This document shows positions 17,482-25,001 of a stretch of 35,672 nt of DNA, in pieces (position 1 is the stretch's first letter; each line of letters begins with the position of its first letter). The DNA is taken from assembly GCA_007695045.1 (NCBI GenBank), contig REEP01000060.1, positions 1-35,672 on the forward strand, given 5' to 3'. A model generated the notes under the pieces. It worked only from the letters and a program-made list of their open reading frames with translations, was not told the origin of the DNA and made no database searches. The DNA comes from Rhodospirillales bacterium. GTDB taxonomy: Bacteria > Pseudomonadota > Alphaproteobacteria > Rhodospirillales > Defluviicoccaceae. The position numbers were made by a program, and so were the translations under genes.

Positions 17482-18399
17482 ATGGATATCTACCTCCCGA
17501 TCGCCGAGGTCTCGGTCAACGTATTCCTGATCCTCGGGCTCGGCGGCGGGGTGGGGTTCCTGTCCGGCCTGTTCGGGGTCGGGGGCGGCTTTCTGATGAC
17601 GCCGCTGCTGATCTTCATCGGCATACCGGCACCGGTGGCGGTGGCCACCGAGGCCAATCAGATCGTCGCCTCCTCGGTTTCCGGGGTTCTGGCGCACTGG
17701 CGGCGCGGTAACGTCGACTTCCGAATGGGCGGGGTGCTGCTGGTCGGCGGGTTCATCGGCTCTTCGGTGGGCGTCTGGGTCTTCACGCTCCTGAAGCAGA
17801 TCGGCCAGATCGACTTGGTGATCCGGCTCTCGTTCGTGGTGTTCCTCGGCATCGTCGGCGGCCTGATGCTGGCGGAATCGGTGAAAGCCATGCGCGGGCG
17901 GCGGGCGGGCCACCCACCCAAACCAAAGCCCACCCGATCCTGGAAGGACGCCCTGCCCTTCAAGATGCGGTTTCGCCGCTCGCGCCTGTACATCAGTGCG
18001 CTGTTGCCTTTGGCGGTGGGATTCTTCGTCGGTCTGATGGCCGCCATCATGGGGGTCGGCGGTGGCTTCATCATGGTGCCGGCGATGATCTATCTGCTTG
18101 GCATGCCGACTTCGGTGGTGATCGGCACCTCCCTGTTCCAGATCATCTTCGTCACCGCCAACGTCACCGCCCTGCAAGCTGTCACCAACCAGACCGTTGA
18201 CGTGGTCCTGGCGCTTCTGCTGCTGCTGGGCGGCGTCATCGGCGCCCAGTTCGGCGCCCGGGCAGGAGCCAGGCTTCGCGGCGACCAACTGCGCGGGCTG
18301 CTGGCGCTGATGGTGCTGGCGGTGTGCATCAAGCTGGCGTTCGACCTGATCGTCGAGCCCGACGATCTCTATGCCGTGGCCGGGATCGGGTCACCGTGA
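17482..18399 (+). CDS. TauE/SafE-family permease (sulfite/sulfoacetate exporter-like)
   Basis: A 305-residue inner-membrane protein with about eight predicted membrane segments in two halves, each carrying the repeat signature of the family: GLFGVGGGFLMTPLL near residue 30 and AIMGVGGGFIMVPAM near residue 193. A soluble basic loop (about 130-175) separates the halves. The family moves sulfur-containing or other organic anions out of the cell. The ATG at 17482 begins the conserved part; the open frame upstream is not protein-like. The next gene starts 2 bases after the stop and encodes a TIGR02186 protein, the usual alphaproteobacterial partner. Confidence 0.92.
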   Translation: MDIYLPIAEVSVNVFLILGLGGGVGFLSGLFGVGGGFLMTPLLIFIGIPAPVAVATEANQIVASSVSGVLAHWRRGNVDFRMGGVLLVGGFIGSSVGVWVFTLLKQIGQIDLVIRLSFVVFLGIVGGLMLAESVKAMRGRRAGHPPKPKPTRSWKDALPFKMRFRRSRLYISALLPLAVGFFVGLMAAIMGVGGGFIMVPAMIYLLGMPTSVVIGTSLFQIIFVTANVTALQAVTNQTVDVVLALLLLLGGVIGAQFGARAGARLRGDQLRGLLALMVLAVCIKLAFDLIVEPDDLYAVAGIGSP

Positions 18400-18401
18400 C
18401 C

Positions 18402-19184
18402 ATGCGCCGCCGCCTCGCCACCGTAGCCACCGCGGTGGCCTTGTTCACCGGGATGCTGGCCGTGGCCCTGGCGGTGCCGTTCGGCCTGTTCGCCGGACGT
18501 TCTGCAGAGGCGGAGATCATCGCCGATCTCTCGGAACACCTGATCGCGATCACCACTGGGTTCACCGGCGCCCGGGTGCTGCTGTTCGGGGCCCGGGAAG
18601 GTGATGGCGAGGTGGTGGTTGTGGTCCGCGGTCCGCGTAAGCCGATGGTGGTGCGCCGCAAGGGCCGCGTCGCCGGCATCTGGATCAACGAGGCGGAGAT
18701 GACGTTCCGGGATGTGCCGGCCTACTATTCCGTCGCCGCCAGCGCGCCGCTCGACGACCTGCCCGCCAGCGTGCGTGCCCGGCACGAGATCGGCAGCGGA
18801 TACCTGCGGATGGTCGCGCCGGCCGATGCCCCGGCGGCCGAGGTCGGGCCATTCCGCGAAGCGTTGATCCGCAATATGCGCCGGGCCGACCTGTTCTATG
18901 TGCCGGAACCGGCACCGCTGGCGTTTCTCGGCGACACCTTGTTCCGCACCGATGTGTTCTTTCCGGCCAATGCGCCGGTCGGTCTTTATGAAGCAGCGAT
19001 CTTCCTGGTCCGCGATGGCGACGTGGTCAGCGCCCAGAGCACACCGCTGCAGGTGAGCAAGGTCGGGTTCGAAGCCTGGGTCTTCGATTTCGCCCATCGG
19101 CACGCGCTGGCGTACGGCGTTCTTGCCATCCTCATCGCCGTGGTGGCAGGATGGCTGGCAAGCGCCATCTTCCGAAAAGATTAG
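18402..19184 (+). CDS. TIGR02186 family membrane-anchored protein
   Basis: A 260-residue protein with an N-terminal hydrophobic segment (about residues 8-30), a large presumed periplasmic domain, and a C-terminal membrane helix (about 235-257) ending in SAIFRKD. The early motif AEIIADLSEHLIAITTGFTG and the FFPANAPVGLYEA strand are typical of the TIGR02186 family, which regularly follows TauE/SafE permeases in alphaproteobacteria. Its function is unknown; an accessory role in export is inferred from the pairing. The ATG is 2 bases after the permease stop; a GTG two codons earlier overlaps that stop. Confidence 0.88.
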   Translation: MRRRLATVATAVALFTGMLAVALAVPFGLFAGRSAEAEIIADLSEHLIAITTGFTGARVLLFGAREGDGEVVVVVRGPRKPMVVRRKGRVAGIWINEAEMTFRDVPAYYSVAASAPLDDLPASVRARHEIGSGYLRMVAPADAPAAEVGPFREALIRNMRRADLFYVPEPAPLAFLGDTLFRTDVFFPANAPVGLYEAAIFLVRDGDVVSAQSTPLQVSKVGFEAWVFDFAHRHALAYGVLAILIAVVAGWLASAIFRKD

Positions 19185-19187
19185 ACC

Positions 19188-19718
19188 GTGATCGCACTCG
19201 GCAAACAGAAGACCTCGCCGGCCCCCACCCCGTCGGAAACGCCGGAAGCGCACAGCCTTCCACGCACCTTCCTTTGTGTCGTCGATGAAAGCGAGGAGTT
19301 GCACCAGGCCTTGCGCTATGCCTGCCGACGCGCGCGCAGCACCAAGGGCCGGGTGGCCCTGCTGTACGTGGTCGAACCGGTGGAGTTTCAGCACTGGATG
19401 GCCGTCGGCCACCTGATGGAGGAGGAGCGTCGGGAGCAGGCGGAGGAAATGCTTCAGGTCGTGGCTTCGGTGGTCCAGAAGCTCTCCGGCGCCACGCCCA
19501 TCGTTTACATCCGCGAAGGCAACCTTCCCGAAGAGCTCATGAAACTGGTCGCCGAGGAGGAGCAGTTCTCGATTCTGGTGCTCGGCGCATCGACCGGTCG
19601 GGAGGGGCCGGGGCGGCTGATCACCCACGTCATGAAGCGGGTCGGCAAGCTGCCGATCCCTGTGACGATCGTGCCCGGCGGCCTCACCGACCAGCAGATC
19701 GACACCATCAGCGCCTGA
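19188..19718 (+). CDS. Universal stress protein (UspA family)
   Basis: A 176-residue cytoplasmic protein with the Usp alpha/beta fold: it opens with FLCVVDESEELHQALRYA and ends with FSILVLGASTGREGPG and PIPVTIVPGG. The G-x2-G-x9-G(S/T) nucleotide site is only partly recognisable, so ATP binding is uncertain. It starts with GTG, 3 bases after the TIGR02186 stop, making it the third gene of that operon; no strong ribosome site is seen, consistent with coupling. It converges with rpe across a 21-base gap. Confidence 0.9.
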   Translation: MIALGKQKTSPAPTPSETPEAHSLPRTFLCVVDESEELHQALRYACRRARSTKGRVALLYVVEPVEFQHWMAVGHLMEEERREQAEEMLQVVASVVQKLSGATPIVYIREGNLPEELMKLVAEEEQFSILVLGASTGREGPGRLITHVMKRVGKLPIPVTIVPGGLTDQQIDTISA

Positions 19719-19739
19719 GCCAAGGGGCCGGCGGCCGGA

Positions 19740-20393
19740 TCACCCCGTGCCACGCAGCGCCCGGATGGCGGCAGCGTAATCCGGCATCCGGAAGACGGCG
19801 GTGCCGGCCACCAGAACGTCCGCACCGGCTTCGATCACCTGCGGCGCCGTCTCGGCGTTGATTCCGCCATCCACCTCCAGTTCGATCGCGCCATCGCCGA
19901 TCATCCGGCGGATGCGGCGGATCTTCTCCAGTTGCCGCAGGATGAACGACTGGCCGCCGAAGCCCGGATTGACGGTCATCACGAGGATGAGGTCGAGGCG
20001 ATGCAGCACATGCTCGATCGCCGTCTCCGACGTGCCGGGATTGAGCGAGACCCCCGCCCGTTTGCCGAGATCACGGATCCGCTGCAGACTGCGGTCCAGG
20101 TGCACATCGGCTTCGGCGTGGACGGTGATGATATCGGCGCCGGCGTCGGCGAAGGCGGCCAGCAGCGGCTGCGCCGGATCGACCATCAGATGGACATCGA
20201 AAGGCTTGCCGCTCCAGCCGCGGATGGCTTCGATCACCGGCGGACCGAACGTCAGGTTGGGCACGAAATGCCCGTCCATCACATCGAGGTGGATGTAGTC
20301 CGCGCCGGCGTGATCGACGGCCCTGACCTCCTCCCCCAGCCGGGCAAAATCCGCGGAGAGGATTGAGGGCGCCACCTTGACGGCGTGGTTCAT
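19740..20393 (-). CDS. rpe: Ribulose-phosphate 3-epimerase
   Basis: A 217-residue TIM-barrel enzyme interconverting ribulose 5-phosphate and xylulose 5-phosphate. Family marks are [15 protein letters not shown] at the start, the metal site [29 protein letters not shown] and the phosphate-binding EVDGGIN. It is the last gene of the prk-tkt-fba-rpe operon, 13 bases after fba. In this setting it serves regeneration of ribulose 5-phosphate for phosphoribulokinase, as well as the pentose phosphate pathway. Confidence 0.97.
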   Translation of the reverse strand: MNHAVKVAPSILSADFARLGEEVRAVDHAGADYIHLDVMDGHFVPNLTFGPPVIEAIRGWSGKPFDVHLMVDPAQPLLAAFADAGADIITVHAEADVHLDRSLQRIRDLGKRAGVSLNPGTSETAIEHVLHRLDLILVMTVNPGFGGQSFILRQLEKIRRIRRMIGDGAIELEVDGGINAETAPQVIEAGADVLVAGTAVFRMPDYAAAIRALRGTG

Positions 20394-20406
20394 CCCGGCC
20401 GGGCGC

Positions 20407-21420
20407 TCAGGCCGCTTCGCCAGTATAGGCGCCGCGGCAGGCCGCACTGTTGAGCATGGCCCGGCGCACCAGGATGCGCTGCGCCGCTTCGGCGTTGTCG
20501 GCAGCGCCGCGCCAGGCCTTGAGCGCCTGGTCCTGCAACGCACGCCCATAGGAGAAGCTGAGCGTCCAGGGATGCGGCCCGAACCCGGTGTTCATGGCGT
20601 TGAGGTGGGCCGTCGCCTGCTCACTGCTCTGGCCGCCGGAGAGGAACACGATGCCCGGCACCGCGGCCGGCACGGTGCGGCGAAGGCAATGCAGGGTGCG
20701 TTCCGCCACTTCTTCGACGCCGGCCGGATAGTCGCTGTCGCGCCCCGCGATGACCATGCTGGGCTTGAGCAGGATCGCCTCCAGCACGACGCGATGGGTG
20801 TGCAGGTCATCGAACACCCGGCGCAACACCGCGGTCGTCACCAGCTCGCAGGTGTCGATGTCGTGACTGCCATCCATCAGGACTTCAGGCTCGACGATGG
20901 GAACCAGCCCGCCATCCTGGCACAGTGCGGCATAACGCGCGAGGGCGTGAGCATTGGCTTCGATGCAGGTGGCGGTCGGCATGTCGGCGCCGATGCGGAT
21001 GACCGCCCGCCACTTGGCGAACCGGGCGCCGAGCCCGCGGTATTCGGCAAGCCGTTCGCGCAGGCCGTCGAGGCCTTCCGTCACCGTTTCTCCGGGACAC
21101 AGGGCCAGCGGTTTCGCGCCGGTGTCCACCTTGATCCCCGGCACCACGTGCCCGCGGCGCAGCACCTCGGGGAACGGGGTACCATCGGCAGCATTCTGGC
21201 GAATGGTCTCGTCATAGAGGATCACGCCGCTGACGTAGTGACCGAGATCCGGTGCCGTGAACAACAGTTCCCGATACCCCCGACGGGTATCGAAGGTGGA
21301 TTCCACCTCGACCGAGGCCAGCCGCTTGGCGATCGTCCCAGTGCTTTCATCCGCCGCCAGGATGCCGCGGCCGTCGGCCACCAGGGCTTGCGCCGTCTCT
21401 TCCAGTTCTGCCCGGGTCAT
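20407..21420 (-). CDS. Fructose-bisphosphate aldolase, class I
   Basis: A 337-residue Schiff-base aldolase of the eukaryotic-type class I family. It has [17 protein letters not shown] near residue 18, GIKVDTG, KWRAV (Lys136), the acidic [10 protein letters not shown] segment and the imine-forming lysine in LLKPSMV (Lys219). The reaction splits or forms fructose 1,6-bisphosphate; in the CBB cycle these enzymes can also make sedoheptulose 1,7-bisphosphate. It lies 12 bases after tkt. Many proteobacterial cbb operons carry a class II metal-dependent aldolase here instead. Confidence 0.96.
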   Translation of the reverse strand: MTRAELEETAQALVADGRGILAADESTGTIAKRLASVEVESTFDTRRGYRELLFTAPDLGHYVSGVILYDETIRQNAADGTPFPEVLRRGHVVPGIKVDTGAKPLALCPGETVTEGLDGLRERLAEYRGLGARFAKWRAVIRIGADMPTATCIEANAHALARYAALCQDGGLVPIVEPEVLMDGSHDIDTCELVTTAVLRRVFDDLHTHRVVLEAILLKPSMVIAGRDSDYPAGVEEVAERTLHCLRRTVPAAVPGIVFLSGGQSSEQATAHLNAMNTGFGPHPWTLSFSYGRALQDQALKAWRGAADNAEAAQRILVRRAMLNSAACRGAYTGEAA

Positions 21421-21432
21421 GACACGTCTCCC

Positions 21433-23544
21433 CTATCCAACCACATCGATTCCGACCCGGTGCGCGGGGCGTCGGTGCAGTGTCCGGCGGCGGGCTACCG
21501 CCTCCCTGGCATTGGCGACCACGTTGTCCGGGGTGATGCCGAAATACTCGAACAGAACCGGCCCCGGTGCTGACAGGCTGAAATCCTGCAACCCGATGAA
21601 GATCCCGTTCTCGCCGATGTACTTGTGCCAGCCGGGGGAGATCGCCGCCTCCACCGCGATGCGAACGCAATAAGGCCAGTCCGGCCCCATCACCTCGCGG
21701 CGGTAGCGTTCCGACTGCATGTCGAACAGCTTCCAGCACGGCATGGAGACCACGGCGGTGGCGATGCCTTCGGCCTCCAGCCGTTCGCGCGCCTTGACCG
21801 CCACGTGCACCTCGGAACCGGTGGCGAACAGGGTCACCTCCCGCTCCCCGCAGTCGGCTTCCTCGAGCACGTAGGCGCCGCGCGCCGACAGGTTGACGCT
21901 CTCGTGCTCCTTGCGGACTGCCGGAACCGCCTGGCGGGTGAGCGCGAGGCATGATGGCATGTCGTATTCGGTGAGTGCCACCACCCAGCACTCGAACGTC
22001 TCGACCGCGTCGGCGGGGCGGAACACCAGGAGGTTGGGCATGACCCGGAGCCCGGCCAGGGTTTCCGACGGATGATGGGTGGGGCCGTCTTCGCCCACGC
22101 CGATGGAGTCATGGGTGAGCACGTAGATCACCCGCTGCTTCATCAGCGCCGACATCCGGATGGCACCGCGCATGTAGTCGGCGAACACCAGGAACGTACC
22201 GCCATAGGGAATGAAGCCGCCATGCAGGGCCATGCCGTTCATGATCGCGGCCATGGCGTGCTCCCGCACGCCGTAATGAATGTAGCGCCCGGTATAGTCG
22301 CCGGGGCGCACCTCGGTGGTGTGGGTGGTCTGGGTGAAGACCGATTCCGACAGGTCCGCCGACCCGCCGATCAGTTCGGGAAAGTTGGCGGTCAGGATTT
22401 CCAGCGCCTGGCCGGACGCCTTCCGCGTTGCCCAGGTGGGCTGGTCCACCGCGAGCTTGCGCTTGAACTCGCTGAGCGGCACCTGCCAGCCGGGCGCAAG
22501 GCGTCCGGCCGATGTGCGCAAAAACTCGGCCCGCCTGTCCTCGGCGAGGGCAGCGAAGCGGGCCTCCCAGGCTTGGCGCGCCGGAACCGAGCGCTGACCC
22601 GCATCCCGCCATGCATCGAGGATGTGCGGCGGCACGACGAAAGGCGGATACGACCAGCCGAGGTTGCGTCGGGTCGCCGCGATCTCGTCGGCGCCGAGCG
22701 GGGCGCCGTGGGTGGCGGCGGTGCCGCCCTTGTTGGGGGCGCCCATGCCGATGGTGGTGCGACACGCGATCAGGGACGGCTTGTCGGACAGCTTGGCCTT
22801 GGCAATGGCGGCGGCCACCGCCTCCGTATCTTCGCCGTCGACAGTCACCGCGTCCCAGCCGGACGCCTCGAACCGGGCGAGTTGGTTATCCGAGGTAGAG
22901 AGCGAGGTGGGACCGTCGATGGAAATGCGGTTGTCGTCCCAGAGCACGATGAGGCGGGCGAGCTTGAGGAACCCAGCCAGAGAGATCGCCTCCTGGCTCA
23001 GGCCTTCCATCAGGCAGCCGTCCCCGACAATGCAATAGGTGAAATGATCCACCACCTCGTCGCCCCACCGGGCGTTGCGCAGCCGTTCCGCCAAAGCCAT
23101 GCCAACGGCATTACCGAGACCCTGCGCAAGCGGCCCGGTTGTGGTTTCGATACCGCGGGTGACACCGTATTCCGGGTGACCAGGCGTCTTGGACTTGAGT
23201 TGCCGGAAATTGCGGATCTCGTCGATGGTCACGTCCTCGTAACCCGTGAGATACAAAAGCGCATAAAGCAGCATGGAGCCGTGACCGGCGGAGAGAATGA
23301 AGCGGTCCCGGTCCTCCCATTCGGGGGCGGTCGGATCGAACCTGAGAAACCGTGTCCAAAGCACGGTGGCCGCGTTGGCCATGCCCATGGGCAGACCGGG
23401 GTGGCCCGACTTGGCCTTTTCCACGGCATCGGCTGCCAGCATTCGGATGGCGTTCACCATCTCCTTGTGGCTGGCTTCGGCTGCCGGCGTGGGCGCGGTT
23501 TGCACCTCCGTCCTCACAGCGGCCTTGCCCGGCGCAAACGTCAT
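21433..23544 (-). CDS. tkt: Transketolase
   Basis: A 703-residue thiamine-diphosphate enzyme transferring two-carbon ketol units. Family marks are KSGHPGLPMGMA near the N-terminus, the ThDP/metal motif GDGCLMEGLSQEA, THGAPLG, and DSIGVGEDGPTHHP in the pyrimidine domain. AAGGAGGG lies 7 bases before the ATG at 23544, clearly favouring it over ATGs 18 and 34 codons upstream. It follows prk by 43 bases in the same operon, where it rearranges sugar phosphates for ribulose bisphosphate regeneration. Confidence 0.97.
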   Translation of the reverse strand: MTFAPGKAAVRTEVQTAPTPAAEASHKEMVNAIRMLAADAVEKAKSGHPGLPMGMANAATVLWTRFLRFDPTAPEWEDRDRFILSAGHGSMLLYALLYLTGYEDVTIDEIRNFRQLKSKTPGHPEYGVTRGIETTTGPLAQGLGNAVGMALAERLRNARWGDEVVDHFTYCIVGDGCLMEGLSQEAISLAGFLKLARLIVLWDDNRISIDGPTSLSTSDNQLARFEASGWDAVTVDGEDTEAVAAAIAKAKLSDKPSLIACRTTIGMGAPNKGGTAATHGAPLGADEIAATRRNLGWSYPPFVVPPHILDAWRDAGQRSVPARQAWEARFAALAEDRRAEFLRTSAGRLAPGWQVPLSEFKRKLAVDQPTWATRKASGQALEILTANFPELIGGSADLSESVFTQTTHTTEVRPGDYTGRYIHYGVREHAMAAIMNGMALHGGFIPYGGTFLVFADYMRGAIRMSALMKQRVIYVLTHDSIGVGEDGPTHHPSETLAGLRVMPNLLVFRPADAVETFECWVVALTEYDMPSCLALTRQAVPAVRKEHESVNLSARGAYVLEEADCGEREVTLFATGSEVHVAVKARERLEAEGIATAVVSMPCWKLFDMQSERYRREVMGPDWPYCVRIAVEAAISPGWHKYIGENGIFIGLQDFSLSAPGPVLFEYFGITPDNVVANAREAVARRRTLHRRPAHRVGIDVVG

Positions 23545-23587
23545 CGGCTGACCCTCCTTTTCGGGCGCTGCCTTTCGCCGCCCCTCA

Positions 23588-24559
23588 TCAACGGACATGG
23601 TGCCCCGTTCCCGCCGCTGCCGGAACGATGTGGGACACCGCAGCATTCAACAGGTAGTGGGTTACCAGCAACTGCGACAGGGCCAGAGGATGACTCCGGC
23701 GGGGATTGCCATCCGCGTCAACGAACCTTCCGAGCCCGTCGTCAACCGGGCTCGGCGCTGGTATCAGGCGTTGCAGCGCAGCCTCAACCGTTTGTGCCAC
23801 CGGCTCATCCATCGCGCCCAGGATGTGCAGCGCATCCACCGGGCGGCCGTCCACATCCCGGGCCAGTTCCAGCACAAAGCGCCCCTGCCCCGCTTCCAGA
23901 ACCGGGGTGAGGTCCAGGTAGGGCAGCGTCGGGCGGAGGATGTGTACCGCGTTCAGCCGCCCCCCGGTTTCTTCCGGATCATCGTCCGGCGGATAGAAAT
24001 TCACCACCATGTCGGCAAAGCCCCGCTGCGGGATGATGAAGCGGCGGCTGTCCGCATTCAGCCGCTCCAGCGACGCCATGACCTGCTCGACCGTATAGGC
24101 ACCGAGGGTGATGTCGCGCTGGAACTTCCAGCGCGTTCGCAAGGATTCCCGCGGTTCGAGATAAAGCTTGATGTCGTAGGCATCTCGCAGCCGTGCCGAC
24201 GAGTAACCGAGCAGCCCTTCGAGGATGATGAACGGCTTCGGTGTCACGTATTCCGGCGGATCGAGCACCCCGCCACGGTGGTTGTAGACCGGCTTCAGCA
24301 CCGGCTCCCCGGCCCGCAACAGATCGATGTGCTGCTCAAGGATATCCATGTAGTTGCAGGCAGGATCGTGCGGCGTCACGCCGAGGCGCGCCCGCTCAGC
24401 CCGCGATTGGCGATGGTAGTCGTCGGTGCAGATGACCAGCGTGCGTTCGCGGCCCAACGCCTCGGCCAGCCCGGCGGCCAGAGTCGTTTTGCCGGCGCCC
24501 GAATCGCCAACGATGCCGATAACGACCGGCCGATAGTCCTGGCTTGTCAACTGATCCAT
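23588..24559 (-). CDS. prk: Phosphoribulokinase
   Basis: A 323-residue P-loop kinase that phosphorylates ribulose 5-phosphate to ribulose 1,5-bisphosphate, the CBB-specific step before RuBisCO. The Walker A motif is GDSGAGKTT (18-26), followed by VICTDDYH, the HDPACNYMD segment, KPVYNH and the Walker-B-like IILEGLLGY. The KPVYNHRGGVLDPPE block resembles the plant/cyanobacterial branch more than the roughly 290-residue CbbP of purple bacteria. The regulatory P-loop Cys of plants is Ala22 here, so thioredoxin control through that pair is not expected. ATG 24559 has a weak ribosome site; upstream in-frame ATGs at 24619 and 24628 are possible. It is the first gene of the operon. Confidence 0.93.
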   Translation of the reverse strand: MDQLTSQDYRPVVIGIVGDSGAGKTTLAAGLAEALGRERTLVICTDDYHRQSRAERARLGVTPHDPACNYMDILEQHIDLLRAGEPVLKPVYNHRGGVLDPPEYVTPKPFIILEGLLGYSSARLRDAYDIKLYLEPRESLRTRWKFQRDITLGAYTVEQVMASLERLNADSRRFIIPQRGFADMVVNFYPPDDDPEETGGRLNAVHILRPTLPYLDLTPVLEAGQGRFVLELARDVDGRPVDALHILGAMDEPVAQTVEAALQRLIPAPSPVDDGLGRFVDADGNPRRSHPLALSQLLVTHYLLNAAVSHIVPAAAGTGHHVR

Positions 24560-24627
24560 ATGCCTACCGGTGTCTGCGTCGACCGGCTTCCGGCCACCAG
24601 GCCACGTGCCGCCGTTCATGACCGCCA

Positions 24628-24655
24628 TCAATACAGCGTGAGTGTGTTTTTGCAA
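24628..24655 (-). promoter_or_regulatory. Candidate promoter of the prk operon
   Basis: On the minus strand TTGCAA (24655-24650) and TATTGA (24633-24628) are 16 bases apart, about 70 bases upstream of the prk ATG. The -35 region lies inside the palindrome TTTGCAAA (24649-24656), itself flanked by imperfect arms GTGTGAG and CTCACGC. This could be an operator for a regulator such as CbbR, but no regulator gene is in the window. Confidence 0.4.
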
Positions 24656-24857
24656 ACCCTCACACGGGTTGTGGCAAGGAACGCCGGATCCCGGCCGGCG
24701 CAACGCCTACGGCGAAGGCGCCGATACACCGTAGTCGCCCCCACACACAAGACCCGGGCCGAATCGGCGCTTCACCCCCAACATAGGGACGTGGTGTCGC
24801 CATGCTTCGGTTGGCCTTACGGCCTCGCCACGACAGTCGGCAGCGGCCAACGGCGAT

Positions 24858-24934
24858 TGGGGCGAGAGATGGGACTTGAACCCACGACCCCCTGGACCAC
24901 AACCAGGTGCTCTGACCAACTGAGCTACTCCCGC
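24858..24934 (-). tRNA. tRNA-His (anticodon GTG)
   Basis: On the minus strand the 77 bases fold as a tRNA: acceptor GCGGGAG pairs with CTCTCGC with one G-U, the D arm begins GCTC, the anticodon arm CTGG-TTGTGGT-CCAG carries GTG, and the T loop is TTCAAGT. The discriminator is C and the 3' CCA is encoded. The base before the 5' end is G, supplying the G-1 that marks histidine tRNA. Confidence 0.97.
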
Positions 24935-25001
24935 CGCCGATGGGGTGACATAATCCCGTGCGCGAAACCGGTCAAGCTGCCGTGCCGGTTCTGTCCCGCC
25001 G

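Noticed and set aside
22072-23910. 612-codon open frame on the plus strand opposite transketolase
   Set aside because: Shadow of transketolase and prk, which have clear motifs and ribosome sites.
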